From Anabaena subtropica FACHB-260 (GTDB taxonomy: Bacteria; Cyanobacteriota; Cyanobacteriia; Cyanobacteriales; Nostocaceae): a stretch of DNA of 64,000 bases. Positions within the stretch are counted from its first letter, which is position 1. Each line of letters opens with the position of its first letter. The stretch is from assembly GCF_014697105.1 (NCBI RefSeq), contig NZ_JACJRF010000013.1, positions 62,001 to 126,000 on the forward strand, in the 5' to 3' direction. The notes beneath the pieces are model-generated. The model saw only the letters and a program-made list of their open reading frames with translations. It made no database searches and was not told the origin of the DNA. A program made the position numbers and the translations under genes. Below, in pieces: positions 53,019-61,622 of this stretch.

Positions 53019-53100
53019 GGTTTTAACCTTAATTAAGTAATTAAACGCTCAAGATGATTTCAAGGTACAAAATAGTAATTATCTTGGCTAATACAATTTT

Positions 53101-53895
53101 ATGGATCAGTCTTTACGCACATTGGGAGTAGCACCAAACGCTTGGGTAGTGAATCAAACGATCGCAGATATCACTCGTCCGCCAAAGACCCCACAACCCG
53201 TTATCTTATCAACAGAAACCAAAACTCTACGCCTAGACTTAGCCAAAACCGCCATTCTCGTCATTGATATGCAAAATGACTTTTGTCACCCTGATGGCTG
53301 GTTAGCGCATATCGGCGTAGACGTGACACCAGCCAGTAAACCCATCGCACCTTTAAATAAGCTATTGCCAGAACTACGTGCTGTTGGTGTGCCTGTAATT
53401 TGGTTAAATTGGGGCAATCGTCCAGACCTCATGAATATTAGCGCCAATGTGCTTCATGTTTACAATCCTACAGGGGATGGGGTGGGATTAGGCGATCGCT
53501 TACCCAAAAATGGTGCTAGAGTACTGATGGCAGGTAGTTGGGCGGCAGCAGTCGTAGACGACCTCCAGCAATCACCAAAAGATATTTATGTGGATAAATA
53601 TCGCATGAGTGGCTTTTGGGACACGCCTTTAGATAGTATTTTACGGAATCTGGGAATTACAACATTATTTTTTGCTGGTGTCAACGCCGATCAATGTGTA
53701 CTGACTACCTTATGTGATGCTAACTTCTTAGGATACGACTGCATTTTAGTCAAAGATTGCACTGCTACAACTTCTCCCGATTATTGTTGGCTATCGACCT
53801 TATATAACGTCAAGCAATGCTTTGGTTTTGTTAGTGACTCACAAGCAATGTTCACAGCCCTAAATCATCCTGAAGCAACAGGAGGGGATAAATAA
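53101..53895 (+). CDS. Isochorismatase-family cysteine hydrolase
   Basis: A 264-residue hydrolase. The catalytic triad is visible: Asp in ILVIDMQNDFCHPDGW (near residue 58), Lys in DIYVDKYRMSGFWDTPLD, and the nucleophilic Cys in FAGVNADQCVLTTLCDANFLGYDC. This is the cysteine-hydrolase set of nicotinamidase/biuret amidohydrolase/ureidoacrylate hydrolase-type enzymes, so a C-N bond in a small amide is the likely substrate. It lies directly in front of a cupin gene (ATG follows the stop with no gap) and is divergent from an amidohydrolase. A role with the amidohydrolase in breakdown of a nitrogen ring is inference. Confidence 0.85.
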   Translation: MDQSLRTLGVAPNAWVVNQTIADITRPPKTPQPVILSTETKTLRLDLAKTAILVIDMQNDFCHPDGWLAHIGVDVTPASKPIAPLNKLLPELRAVGVPVIWLNWGNRPDLMNISANVLHVYNPTGDGVGLGDRLPKNGARVLMAGSWAAAVVDDLQQSPKDIYVDKYRMSGFWDTPLDSILRNLGITTLFFAGVNADQCVLTTLCDANFLGYDCILVKDCTATTSPDYCWLSTLYNVKQCFGFVSDSQAMFTALNHPEATGGDK

Positions 53896-54351
53896 ATGCC
53901 AGCTACTCGTTGCGTAATTCCAGTTATTAAATCTCCCAAGGACTACCAAGTATATCGTATTAGTCCTCACGATACAAATCGGTTAGCCATTATTTTTGAT
54001 TCCACCAATGCTAATACTTCCCTAACTTGCTGTGTAGAAATTTTTGAACCAGGTGGACAAACACCACCTAATCGCCATCAATGGGCGGTAGAGATGTTTT
54101 TTGTCATCAAAGGGCAAGGTATGGCCATTTGTGATGGCAAGAAAGTTGCCATTAAGGCCGGAGATAGTTTATTAGTACCCGCCACCGGCACCCATCTAAT
54201 TAAAAATACAGGTTCTACTCGCTTATACACATTAACAATTATGGTTCCCAATGAAGACTTTGCTGAACTAATTCGCAGTGGTACACCTTTAGAGTTAGAT
54301 GCTGAAGATATGGCAGTACTTAGCAGATTAGATGCCTTGATGCCTTGTTAA
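53896..54351 (+). CDS. Cupin-domain protein
   Basis: A 151-residue single-cupin protein. Cupin motif 1 resembles EPGGQTPPNRHQWAVEMFFVIKGQG and motif 2 GDSLLVPATGTHLIKNTG. A His (NRHQ) and Glu (AVEMF) in motif 1 and a His in motif 2 are possible metal ligands. The start follows the isochorismatase stop directly (TAAATG), so the two are translationally coupled. Small cupins of this kind can be isomerases, dioxygenases or sensors; here the substrate is unknown. Confidence 0.8.
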   Translation: MPATRCVIPVIKSPKDYQVYRISPHDTNRLAIIFDSTNANTSLTCCVEIFEPGGQTPPNRHQWAVEMFFVIKGQGMAICDGKKVAIKAGDSLLVPATGTHLIKNTGSTRLYTLTIMVPNEDFAELIRSGTPLELDAEDMAVLSRLDALMPC

Positions 54352-54372
54352 AAATAATGTGATCGCCAGATC

Positions 54373-54509
54373 AGGGACTTCCAACTAAAAAAATATACCA
54401 CTGCTTTGGTGAGCAGGGGGGGCAGGGGAAGCAGGGGAAGCAGGGGAGGAAAAATCCAACGATAATATTTGCTCTTACCCATTGAATATTTTATTTTCTG
54501 GAAGTCCCT
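54373..54509. mobile_element. MITE-like element with internal GCAGGGG array
   Basis: Terminal inverted repeats AGGGACTTCCA (54373-54383) and TGGAAGTCCCT (54499-54509), extended by A/T-rich arms. The interior carries GCAGGGG/GCAGGGGAA tandem units (54412-54448). No coding capacity. Compare the 13140-13285 element, which has different ends but the same kind of core. Confidence 0.8.
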
Positions 54510-54813
54510 AAGCATACTAGAATCATACCAACGAAGCGATCGCCCAGTGCGATCGCTAAAAATCAGATTACACTGGTTTTGAGTAACATCTGAGCAAACA
54601 ACCACACTCATAAGCCAGCAATCCTTGTATGGTAGGGATTATATTTTTTCATTAAGTAATTGTGCAAAATACTGAAAACGCTAGCACAATAAAACTACAA
54701 GTTTCTTCTAAAATTCTAGTTGTTGACAACTCAACAGATTGTCTTTGGTGTGGTGTGGTTAGTGTGGATTCACAACTAGACTTACTTACACACAAAAATT
54801 CAGAGGTGTCATT
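54510..54813. other. Promoter region of the pentapeptide gene
   Basis: About 300 bases. Near 54535-54560 there are two tight GCGATCGC sites. From 54662 a GTG-started 56-codon frame overlaps the pentapeptide start codon; I do not call it. No clear promoter elements were identified. Confidence 0.4.
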
Positions 54814-55362
54814 ATGGATGCTAATAAGCTCCTAGATTTATATGCAGCAGGAGAAAGGAAATTCCATAGAGCAAATCTGCATCAAGCTAACCTTTACGCT
54901 GCTGATTTGAGTGGGACAAATTTTGCCGAAGCTGATTTAAGTGGAGCCAACCTCAGTCAAGCGAATTTGAGTGGATGTAATCTCAGTCGTGCTAATTTAA
55001 CCGATGCAGACTTGAGTGGTGCTAACTTGAGTGGTGCTAACTTGAGTGAGGTGAACTTCATTGGTGCAGATTTAATCAGAGCCAATCTCAAAGAAAGCAA
55101 TCTCAGTCGAGCCGATTTACGGACTGCTACTTTAATTTTGGCAAATCTATTCAGAGCTAACCTGAGCGAGGCGGAAATGAGTGGTGCTGATTTGAGTGGC
55201 GCTAATCTCAAACAAGCAAATTTGATTGGTAGTAATGTCATGGAAGCAGAACTCAGAGGTGCAAATTTCTCAGGAGCTATGATTACAGAACAAGAACTTA
55301 CCGGTAGCGTTTTGCGCTTGGGTATCTCCCACAGATGGATAACTTGGGCTGGCTGTCATTGA
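54814..55362 (+). CDS. Pentapeptide-repeat protein
   Basis: A 182-residue protein made almost entirely of A(D/N)Lxx repeats (LSGANLSQANLSGCNLSRAN, LSGANLSGANLSEVNFIGAD) from about residue 18 to 160, which fold as a right-handed quadrilateral beta-helix. There is no signal peptide or membrane segment, so a cytoplasmic or thylakoid-lumen-independent role is likely. Such proteins are abundant in Nostocales and mostly of unknown function. A hairpin follows the stop. Confidence 0.88.
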   Translation: MDANKLLDLYAAGERKFHRANLHQANLYAADLSGTNFAEADLSGANLSQANLSGCNLSRANLTDADLSGANLSGANLSEVNFIGADLIRANLKESNLSRADLRTATLILANLFRANLSEAEMSGADLSGANLKQANLIGSNVMEAELRGANFSGAMITEQELTGSVLRLGISHRWITWAGCH

Positions 55363-55408
55363 TGGAGAGAAAATACACTAGGGTAACAATAGTCACCCTA
55401 ATAAAGTT

Positions 55409-55433
55409 GAGGCAGTCGCTAACCGACTGCCTC
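55409..55433 (+). terminator. Terminator hairpin after the pentapeptide gene
   Basis: A 10-bp perfect stem GAGGCAGTCG / CGACTGCCTC with loop CTAAC. Smaller perfect hairpins follow at 55439-55455 (TTGTCATT/AATGACAA) and 55472-55488 (ATGTCAGT/ACTGACAT). Confidence 0.75.
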
Positions 55434-55508
55434 TCATATTGTCATTAAATGACAATACCCAGATATTGTGGATGTCAGTCACTGACATTTCCTTTGCTTG
55501 GGTAACTT

Positions 55509-55859
55509 TTAGTACACTAAGGGAGTGACACCGCGCATTTTGCGTAAAGAATTAATGCAAGCAGGACAGTCGCAGTCAAACAAGGCAACGGCGATATCAC
55601 TTTCTGCGATATTGAATTCCAACATGGGAGTCTCATCTTGTGAAAATTCTATTTCTCGCTCATATTGAGGCACTTGAGCTAAAACAGAAGCTCTAGCACA
55701 AACTAATCCTACTCTATGTTTATTTCTAATACAGGTTAGTCGGTCTGTGTTTTTGACTTCTGGCTCAATTGCTTGTGCTTGATTAACCACAACGGTCATA
55801 GACAAGATAGATGCTATCAAAACAGGACTAGAAATTAAGGTCAAGATGAATTTATTCAT
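55509..55859 (-). CDS. Small secreted Cys-containing protein
   Basis: A 116-residue exported protein of unknown function. The signal is about residues 1-30 (ILTLISSPVLIASILSMTVVVNQAQA). The mature part has several Cys: RLTCIRNKHRVGLVCARAS and a C-terminal DCDCPACINSLRKMRGV. The CxCxxC arrangement could bind metal or form disulphides in the periplasm. Family not recognised. Single gene. Confidence 0.6.
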   Translation of the reverse strand: MNKFILTLISSPVLIASILSMTVVVNQAQAIEPEVKNTDRLTCIRNKHRVGLVCARASVLAQVPQYEREIEFSQDETPMLEFNIAESDIAVALFDCDCPACINSLRKMRGVTPLVY

Positions 55860-56225
55860 GGGGTTCCTTGGAAATTAATTCTGACAACTCAGAATACTCC
55901 GATTAAATCTTACAGTGACAATGATTGTCCATCAGGAGATTATGTTGCCTCATCAGCCCTTGTTTTTGGGATATGGTAGGGACAGGTGACAAGAGTATTG
56001 TTACTTATTTATCATTGAATCAAATAAATATATGTAGATGATTAGCTCATATTATAGTAAACAAATTTTATCATCTAGCGATGACTTCCGGTTGGTCAAA
56101 GACCATAGCCATCGAGAAACTACTGTAGCCAGTTTCCAATTACGAGATTTAACTCACTAAAATAAGAAATACTATAAGTAACTTGGCACAATAAAACCAA
56201 ATTATGTGAATAACAGTTTTCGGCA

Positions 56226-56251
56226 ATAAAAAATGCCTGCGTGTGCAGACA
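56226..56251 (-). terminator. Intrinsic-terminator-like hairpin, minus strand
   Basis: On the minus strand TGTCTGC-ACAC-GCAGGCA (one G-T pair) is followed by six T residues. It lies about 470 bases past the cobJ stop codon, so it ends either a long cobJ 3' untranslated region or a separate small transcript. Confidence 0.65.
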
Positions 56252-56617
56252 TTGATGAGGCTTTCTGTCACTGTAATCGGCTACAATCATGTTTGAATCA
56301 TGATGTTTTTATTTTTGCGAATCTAAAATAATAAATCAATACTATTAAGCCATCATTTTAGACATAAATAATTGAATTATATCTTCATTGCCGCAGTTTT
56401 ATGAACGTAATATCCAAGGTAAATACACAATTATCATGCTTCAAACTATAGGTATATGATGTTTTTTGCAGTCCATGTTTCCGTAAAGTATCATCTAGCA
56501 AATAATGATATATTTTTCTAGTTATTTTATAGACACAAATGAGATATTTAGGTCTGCAAAAATTTATTTTCTAACCCATTTTTTCAATTATAAAAGTAGA
56601 GGTGGTCAGGTTAATAT

Positions 56618-56645
56618 CCCCAGAAATTCCCAGTTCTGGGGTTTT
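56618..56645 (+). terminator. Intrinsic-terminator-like hairpin, plus strand
   Basis: CCCCAGAA / TTCTGGGG stem (loop ATTCCCAG), followed by TTTTACTTT. No plus-strand gene has been recognised upstream of it. Confidence 0.5.
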
Positions 56646-56724
56646 ACTTTATTCACAAATTCAAGTAATAATATTTTGTATTCTTTTACTCCTCCATAAC
56701 CTACTCGGCTGAATTTGCCAATCA

Positions 56725-58452
56725 TCAACCAGCACTATATCGACGGGGTGTATAAACACAGAGACTATCATCAATACGCTGAATAATCCGGGTTTGTGTG
56801 GAACCAACAAGGATGACTGTCCGCATATCAGCGCTATCTGGTACTAGTTGATCAAGAGTGATTACTTTTACAGTTTGTCCTGGTCTGCTAATATTTCGTG
56901 CTAATACTACCGGAGTAGAGGGTTTTCTATATCGCAATAATATATTTCTCGCTTCTGCTAATTGCCAAGTGCGCTCTTTAGAAACAGGATTGTAAAAAGC
57001 AATGACAAAATCAGCTTGGGCTGCTGCTGCAATGCGTTGTTCAATAATTGACCAGGGCTTCAAGATGTCAGATAGAGAAATAGCACAAAAATCATGTCCC
57101 AAGGGTGCGCCAATGGTAGCGGCGGCGGCTTGCATGGCGGAAATCCCTGGTGCAACATGAATGTCAATACTCTCCCATTCTGGTTTAGAGTGATAATCAA
57201 GGACTTCAAACACAGCAGCCGCCATTGCATAGATACCAGGGTCGCCAGAAGAAACGACAGCCACGTATCGCCCAGTCGCAGCTAAATCAAGTGCCATTGT
57301 TGCTCGTGCCAGTTCTTCGCGGTTGTCTGACTCGTGGCGTTGCTTACCCTCAGCCAGGGAACCAACTAAATCTAAATAAGTTTTGTAACCTACTAGGTCA
57401 GTGGCTGACTTGAGTATTTCCTTCACCTCAGGAGACATCCATTGTGAACCGCCAGGGCCAGTACCAATAATTGCTAATCGCCCCCGTGGTTGACCAATAG
57501 TATTAGGGTCGATGGTTTGGGGGGAAATGGTTATCGCTAGATGGGAAGATGAAGAAATTAATTGACCAGATTTACCTGTGGCGGTTAACGCTGCTGCTTG
57601 GGCAACACTATAACCTTGTGTGAGTAAGGTTTCTAGTTGATTTAATGTGAAAAATCGGGTTGGTACACCGAAGACATGAGCTACAGCGTGAATTGCTGGG
57701 CTAGAGGCAATAGTGATGGGTGCAAATACTCCAGCAATTGATGCAGGTACAAGTCCAGCGTCGGCTAGTAACTCTTGTATTGAGTCTACAGTAACAGAGG
57801 TGTCAGTGAGAGCGATCGCTACAGTTTGGGGATGATACACCAGACAATTCGCTGTGGGAGTCACCAAGCGTTCTGTCACCTGGATAGTTAAATCTCCTTT
57901 AGGGTCAATAGGTAACTGACTATTACTTAACCAAGGGGCTGTTCCTAACAACTTTACCTGCGCCCCTGCTAACAAATCTGAGATGAATGTCTTTGCGTCG
58001 TCTGGGTTTGCTAAATGATATCCAGGGGGAGGAGATAACAAGGCTGTGCGGAAACGAATATCACCTGTTGTGGTGATTGCTGGTTTAACCTCAAGTACCT
58101 CAGCAATACGTCGTGATAAATCATTCACTCCATTAAGTCCACCCAACAAAGGCACAACAGCGCTACCATCCTCCGCCACAGCCAAGACTGGCGGTTCTTG
58201 GCGTTTGTCAGAAATCAGGGGTGCTAGTGTTCTAATGAGAATACCCGCAGCACAGATACCTATAATCGGTGTTCCGCCAACAAACAACTCTCGTAGTGTT
58301 TCACCAAAATTCGTAAAGCTAACATCAACCCCAGAGGTTCGTCCTGCTAAACCGTACAGCGTCGCCCCTGGTAAAACGCCGATGATTTTACGGGCTATTT
58401 CCACACTATTTTGACCCAATACTACAACAGCAGGTGCAACCTTCATCATCAT
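56725..58452 (-). CDS. cobJ: CbiG-CobJ fusion: cobalamin biosynthesis, precorrin-3B C17-methyltransferase
   Basis: A bifunctional corrin-ring enzyme of 575 residues from the chosen ATG. The N-terminal third (GATLYGLAGRTSGVDVSFTNFGETLRELF, GICAAGILIRTLAP, AVAEDGSAVVPLLGGLNGVN) is CbiG-like, which opens the lactone ring. The C-terminal part, from GRLAIIGTGPGGSQWMSPEV, is the SAM-dependent CobJ/CbiH methyltransferase with VVSSGDPGIYAMAAAVFE and APGISAMQAAAATIGAPLGHDFCAISLSDI. Fusions of this kind are known in cyanobacteria. The frame starts with TTG at 58485; one of the triple ATGs at 58452-58446 is more likely. No cobalamin riboswitch was recognised upstream. Confidence 0.9.
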   Translation of the reverse strand: MMMKVAPAVVVLGQNSVEIARKIIGVLPGATLYGLAGRTSGVDVSFTNFGETLRELFVGGTPIIGICAAGILIRTLAPLISDKRQEPPVLAVAEDGSAVVPLLGGLNGVNDLSRRIAEVLEVKPAITTTGDIRFRTALLSPPPGYHLANPDDAKTFISDLLAGAQVKLLGTAPWLSNSQLPIDPKGDLTIQVTERLVTPTANCLVYHPQTVAIALTDTSVTVDSIQELLADAGLVPASIAGVFAPITIASSPAIHAVAHVFGVPTRFFTLNQLETLLTQGYSVAQAAALTATGKSGQLISSSSHLAITISPQTIDPNTIGQPRGRLAIIGTGPGGSQWMSPEVKEILKSATDLVGYKTYLDLVGSLAEGKQRHESDNREELARATMALDLAATGRYVAVVSSGDPGIYAMAAAVFEVLDYHSKPEWESIDIHVAPGISAMQAAAATIGAPLGHDFCAISLSDILKPWSIIEQRIAAAAQADFVIAFYNPVSKERTWQLAEARNILLRYRKPSTPVVLARNISRPGQTVKVITLDQLVPDSADMRTVILVGSTQTRIIQRIDDSLCVYTPRRYSAG

Positions 58453-58559
58453 GAGACTTCTTGAACTTGAATAGATATCGTACAAATTTGATATCTTTCA
58501 AATCAAACCACAGATATAGACTGATACCAATTTAAAATTCAAAATTTGTCTTAAAAAGT

Positions 58560-58590
58560 TGAGCCATTCCGTTGCGGAGGTTCCCCCATT
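58560..58590. repeat. Short GC-rich repeat at the edge of a toxin relic
   Basis: TGAGCCATTCCGTTGCGGAG and the adjoining GTTCCCCCATT form a GC-rich block unlike the AT-rich surroundings. It resembles GCGGAGGTTCCCCC-type dispersed repeats and abuts the truncated toxin-like frame. Confidence 0.5.
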
Positions 58591-58698
58591 GTAATAATTA
58601 TTTTAGTAACTATTTACTCGAAATCTGAGCAGAAAGACATCTCAGCAGAAGAAATTCAACAAATATTAAGTGATTTTACTGTTCAAAATCAAGGATAA
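58591..58698 (+). pseudogene. RelE/HigB-type toxin gene remnant
   Basis: A 35-codon open segment ending in TAA reads VIIILVTIYSKSEQKDISAE and then EIQQILSDFTVQNQG. The IYSKSEQxDISAEEI pattern is very similar to the C-terminal end of RelE/HigB-like type II toxins, where it forms the last strand and helix. The upstream two-thirds of the toxin and any antitoxin are missing, and the 5' side is replaced by a short GC-rich repeat. It has no start codon or ribosome site. I judge it a gene relic; the family call rests on this short segment. Confidence 0.55.
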
Positions 58699-58836
58699 TA
58701 AGCGATCGCTGCTGTGGTGAAAAACTTAGAGACACGGAAACACAGAGAAAAATCTATAACTTGCAGGCGGGAGATTGTTAAAATCCTGTTATCCTCGTAA
58801 ACACTCAGGCAGAAGGCCATCACAAAAGCGATCGCT

Positions 58837-60993
58837 ATGCTTCAGTATCCCCATCTCGAACAAGCGCTAAAATATCACTTCGGTTATGATAACTTCCGCC
58901 CTGGACAACGGCAGGTAATTGAAGATGCGCTACAAAATCGAGATTTAATGGTAGTGATGCCTACAGGTGGGGGAAAGTCTTTGTGCTTTCAGTTACCTGC
59001 ATTGATGAAGCAGGGATTAACTGTGGTGGTATCACCATTGATTGCTTTGATGCAAGACCAAGTGGAAGCACTGCGAAATAATAACATCTCTGCCACTTTC
59101 CTTAATAGTAGTTTGAATGCTTATAAAGTGCGATCGCGTGAAGAAGCCATCCTCAATGGTAAGGTAAGATTACTCTACGTCGCTCCGGAACGTCTCCTTA
59201 GTGAAAGGTTTCTGCCGTTTCTCGATTTAGTCAACGAAAAAGTTGGTATATCTATCTTTGCCATCGATGAAGCGCACTGTGTCTCTGAGTGGGGACATGA
59301 TTTCCGTCCAGAATATCGCCAGTTAAAATCTCTGCGGAAACGTTACCCAAATATTCCCGTCCTTGCCCTTACCGCCACAGCCACAGATCGCGTCCGTGCT
59401 GATATCATTCAACAATTGGGGTTAAAGCAACCAAGTATTCACCTTGCCAGTTTTAATCGCCAAAATCTTTATTATGAAGTCCGCCCCAAAAGTAAACAAG
59501 CTTATGCTGAATTATTAGAATTAATTCGAGATACTGAAGGTTCAACTATTATTTATTGTTTAACTCGTAAAAAGGTCGAAGAACTAACATTTAAACTGCA
59601 AAATGATAAGATTTCAGCTTTATCTTATCATGCCGGATTACCTGATGATGAACGTAGCAAAAATCAAACGCGATTTATTCGGGATGATGTGCGGGTGATG
59701 GTAGCAACTATCGCCTTTGGGATGGGGATTAATAAACCAGATGTGCGGTTAGTTGTTCACTTTGATATTCCCCGAAATTTGGAAAGTTACTATCAGGAAT
59801 CAGGTAGGGCTGGTAGAGATGGGGAACCATCACGCTGTACAATCTTTTTTAGCTTTGGTGATATTAAAACTATTGAATGGAGTATTGAACAAAAAACTGA
59901 TCCTCAAGAACAGTTGATCGCTAAACAACAACTGCGACAGATGATAGACTACGCTGAAGGGACAGACTGTCGTCGCACTATTCAATTGGGTTATTTTGGC
60001 GAAAGGTTTCCTGGTAATTGTGGTAACTGTGATAATTGCCGTTACCCCAAACCGATGCAAGATTGGACAATTGAAGCGATGAAGTTTCTATCTTGTGTGG
60101 CGCGTTGTAAAGAAAGATTTGGGATGCTACACATAATTGACGTGTTGCGGGGGGCAAAAAAAGACAAAATTATCCAATACGAACACGACAAACTTTCTAC
60201 CTACGGGATTGGCAAAGATAGAAGCGTAGATGAATGGCGGACTCTAGGAAGATCACTTTTACATCAAGGTTTATTGGAACAAACCAGCGATGGTTACTCA
60301 GTTTTAAAATTAAACGCCCTCAGTTGGGAAGTGATGAAGCGACAACGCCAAGTTTTTCTTTCTGTTCCTGTAGCCCAAAAGCTGAGTTTAGTAGAGGAGA
60401 GTCCCAAATTTGAAGAAGCAGAAGCATTATTACATAGATTGCGATCGCTCCGTAAGCAACTCGCTGATGAACAGTCTGTACCACCTTATGTAATTTTCCA
60501 TGATTCCACCCTCAAATTAATGGTACAGGTACAACCCCAAACTTTAATCGAATTTTCCAAACTCTCTGGCGTTGGTAGTCACAAATTAGCCCAATATGGC
60601 GACAAGTTCATTGCTGAAATTCGCGCCTACCGCCAAGAAAAAAATCCTCAAGAAAAACCCGTTAAGGTTTCACCTTCCGCAAGTGTAATTTCTGATAGCG
60701 AATTACACACATTACAACTACATCAACAAGGTTTAAGTATTGCCGAAATTGCCCACAAACGCAAACTTAGCCCTTCAACAATTTCTACCCATTTAGGTAA
60801 ACTAATTGAAAAAAATCAGCCAGTGGATTTAAATCAATTAGTCCCATTGGAACATCAACAAAAAATTTGGCAAGTTTTAGAAGTTCTTGGTGATATAGCT
60901 TTGACACCCATTAAAGAACAGTTGGGTGAAAGCTACACCTTTGAGGAAATTCGCCTAGTGCGAGAAAAATGGCGGCGACAAAATCGCAAGTAG
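58837..60993 (+). CDS. recQ: ATP-dependent DNA helicase RecQ
   Basis: A 718-residue 3'-5' helicase for recombination and fork repair. Walker A MPTGGGKSLCF (residues 41-51), the DEAH box and aromatic loop AIDEAHCVSEWGHDFRPEYRQL, and the motif VI sequence QESGRAGRDGEPSRC are intact. The zinc-binding region has C-x-x-C-type ligands (CRRTIQLGYFGERF, CGNCDNC). An HRDC domain follows (RLRSLRKQLADEQSVPPYVIF ... TLIEFSKLSGVG), and the C-terminal region contains a helix-turn-helix (LSIAEIAHKRKLSPSTISTHLGKL). The start at 58837 follows a HIP1 site and gives the expected N-terminus. Confidence 0.95.
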   Translation: MLQYPHLEQALKYHFGYDNFRPGQRQVIEDALQNRDLMVVMPTGGGKSLCFQLPALMKQGLTVVVSPLIALMQDQVEALRNNNISATFLNSSLNAYKVRSREEAILNGKVRLLYVAPERLLSERFLPFLDLVNEKVGISIFAIDEAHCVSEWGHDFRPEYRQLKSLRKRYPNIPVLALTATATDRVRADIIQQLGLKQPSIHLASFNRQNLYYEVRPKSKQAYAELLELIRDTEGSTIIYCLTRKKVEELTFKLQNDKISALSYHAGLPDDERSKNQTRFIRDDVRVMVATIAFGMGINKPDVRLVVHFDIPRNLESYYQESGRAGRDGEPSRCTIFFSFGDIKTIEWSIEQKTDPQEQLIAKQQLRQMIDYAEGTDCRRTIQLGYFGERFPGNCGNCDNCRYPKPMQDWTIEAMKFLSCVARCKERFGMLHIIDVLRGAKKDKIIQYEHDKLSTYGIGKDRSVDEWRTLGRSLLHQGLLEQTSDGYSVLKLNALSWEVMKRQRQVFLSVPVAQKLSLVEESPKFEEAEALLHRLRSLRKQLADEQSVPPYVIFHDSTLKLMVQVQPQTLIEFSKLSGVGSHKLAQYGDKFIAEIRAYRQEKNPQEKPVKVSPSASVISDSELHTLQLHQQGLSIAEIAHKRKLSPSTISTHLGKLIEKNQPVDLNQLVPLEHQQKIWQVLEVLGDIALTPIKEQLGESYTFEEIRLVREKWRRQNRK

Positions 60994-61037
60994 TCAATAA
61001 TCAACCAATTTTGATTTGGGATTTTAGATTCTCTTCC

Positions 61038-61220
61038 TTAAGAAGCTACATCTACATAGTTGGGAATGTTAGAACTAGAATCTTGTGAATTTATAGCAGA
61101 CTGTTTGGGTAAATTATTTTGAGGTTTTTTCTGGGACTGGATTACAGATAAGAGCTTTGGCAAAGCAATACAGACAATAGCATTTACTAATGTTAAGAGG
61201 ATACCGTCTATTAAATTCAT
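61038..61220 (-). CDS. Small single-span membrane protein
   Basis: A 60-residue protein. An N-terminal hydrophobic helix (LIDGILLTLVNAIVCIALPKLL) is followed by a polar Asn/Gln/Ser-rich tail. The ATG at 61220 has AAAGGGAG about eight bases upstream on the minus strand. A second, related sequence lies upstream at 61623-61871 with ILL/FLLTL-INVV-AC-LVLPKLLS. The pair therefore looks like a duplicated small membrane protein. Function unknown. Confidence 0.6.
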   Translation of the reverse strand: MNLIDGILLTLVNAIVCIALPKLLSVIQSQKKPQNNLPKQSAINSQDSSSNIPNYVDVAS

Positions 61221-61442
61221 GTAAAACTCCCTTTTTAAAAACTTTTATTATCTTTTATCTAGTTTGAAACAAAATTTGTACTATTGATTAGATTCGTGAA
61301 TTTAAATTGCTTCTACATTCCATAAGGTTCATCTATGTATATTTTTATTAAGCAGAATTGTTAAAAATCCATAATTGTATGCACACATCACAGTAGATTG
61401 ATCAAAAATCAAATATTAGTCTTATATAAAAAATAAGTTTGA

Positions 61443-61493
61443 CTTGTAGTAAGAACTGGAGTCATTTTTAGGACTAAAGTCCTTACTACAAAC
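61443..61493. repeat. Palindromic repeat, GTTTGTAGTAAGGAC family, copy 4
   Basis: CTTGTAGTAAGAACTGGAGTC is followed after a short core by GGACTAAAGTCCTTACTACA and AAC. The left arm has diverged from the other copies. Confidence 0.85.
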
Positions 61494-61622
61494 CTTAAAT
61501 TATTTAGAATGTCCTGTTTAATGGTTAATAGGTTGATTGCCTATTATCAAACAAGTTCATTGAATTGATGTGAGAAAGAAACTGGCTTGAATTGTGCAGA
61601 GATGTCAAGCTAATAAATTCCT

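Larger units (their letters stand above)
55860..56724. other. Long gene-free region with two terminator-like hairpins
   Basis: About 865 bases between minus-strand genes. It contains a minus-strand terminator-like hairpin (56226-56251) and a plus-strand one (56618-56645). A 64-codon plus frame at 56505-56699 is AT-rich, has no ribosome site and is not called. The two hairpins suggest small untranslated transcripts, but none can be shown. Confidence 0.5.

Noticed and set aside
53060-53100. Possible NtcA site in the amidohydrolase/isochorismatase promoter (GTA-N8-TAA)
   Set aside because: It differs from GTAN8TAC, and no -10 box lies at the expected spacing; too weak to call.
54662-54832. GTG-started frame overlapping the pentapeptide start
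   Set aside because: Protein-like composition but no ribosome site, no match to a family, and it overlaps a well-supported start; left out for lack of support.
56505-56699. 64-codon plus-strand frame
   Set aside because: AT-rich, no ribosome site, spans a hairpin, and its encoded protein has no recognisable pattern.
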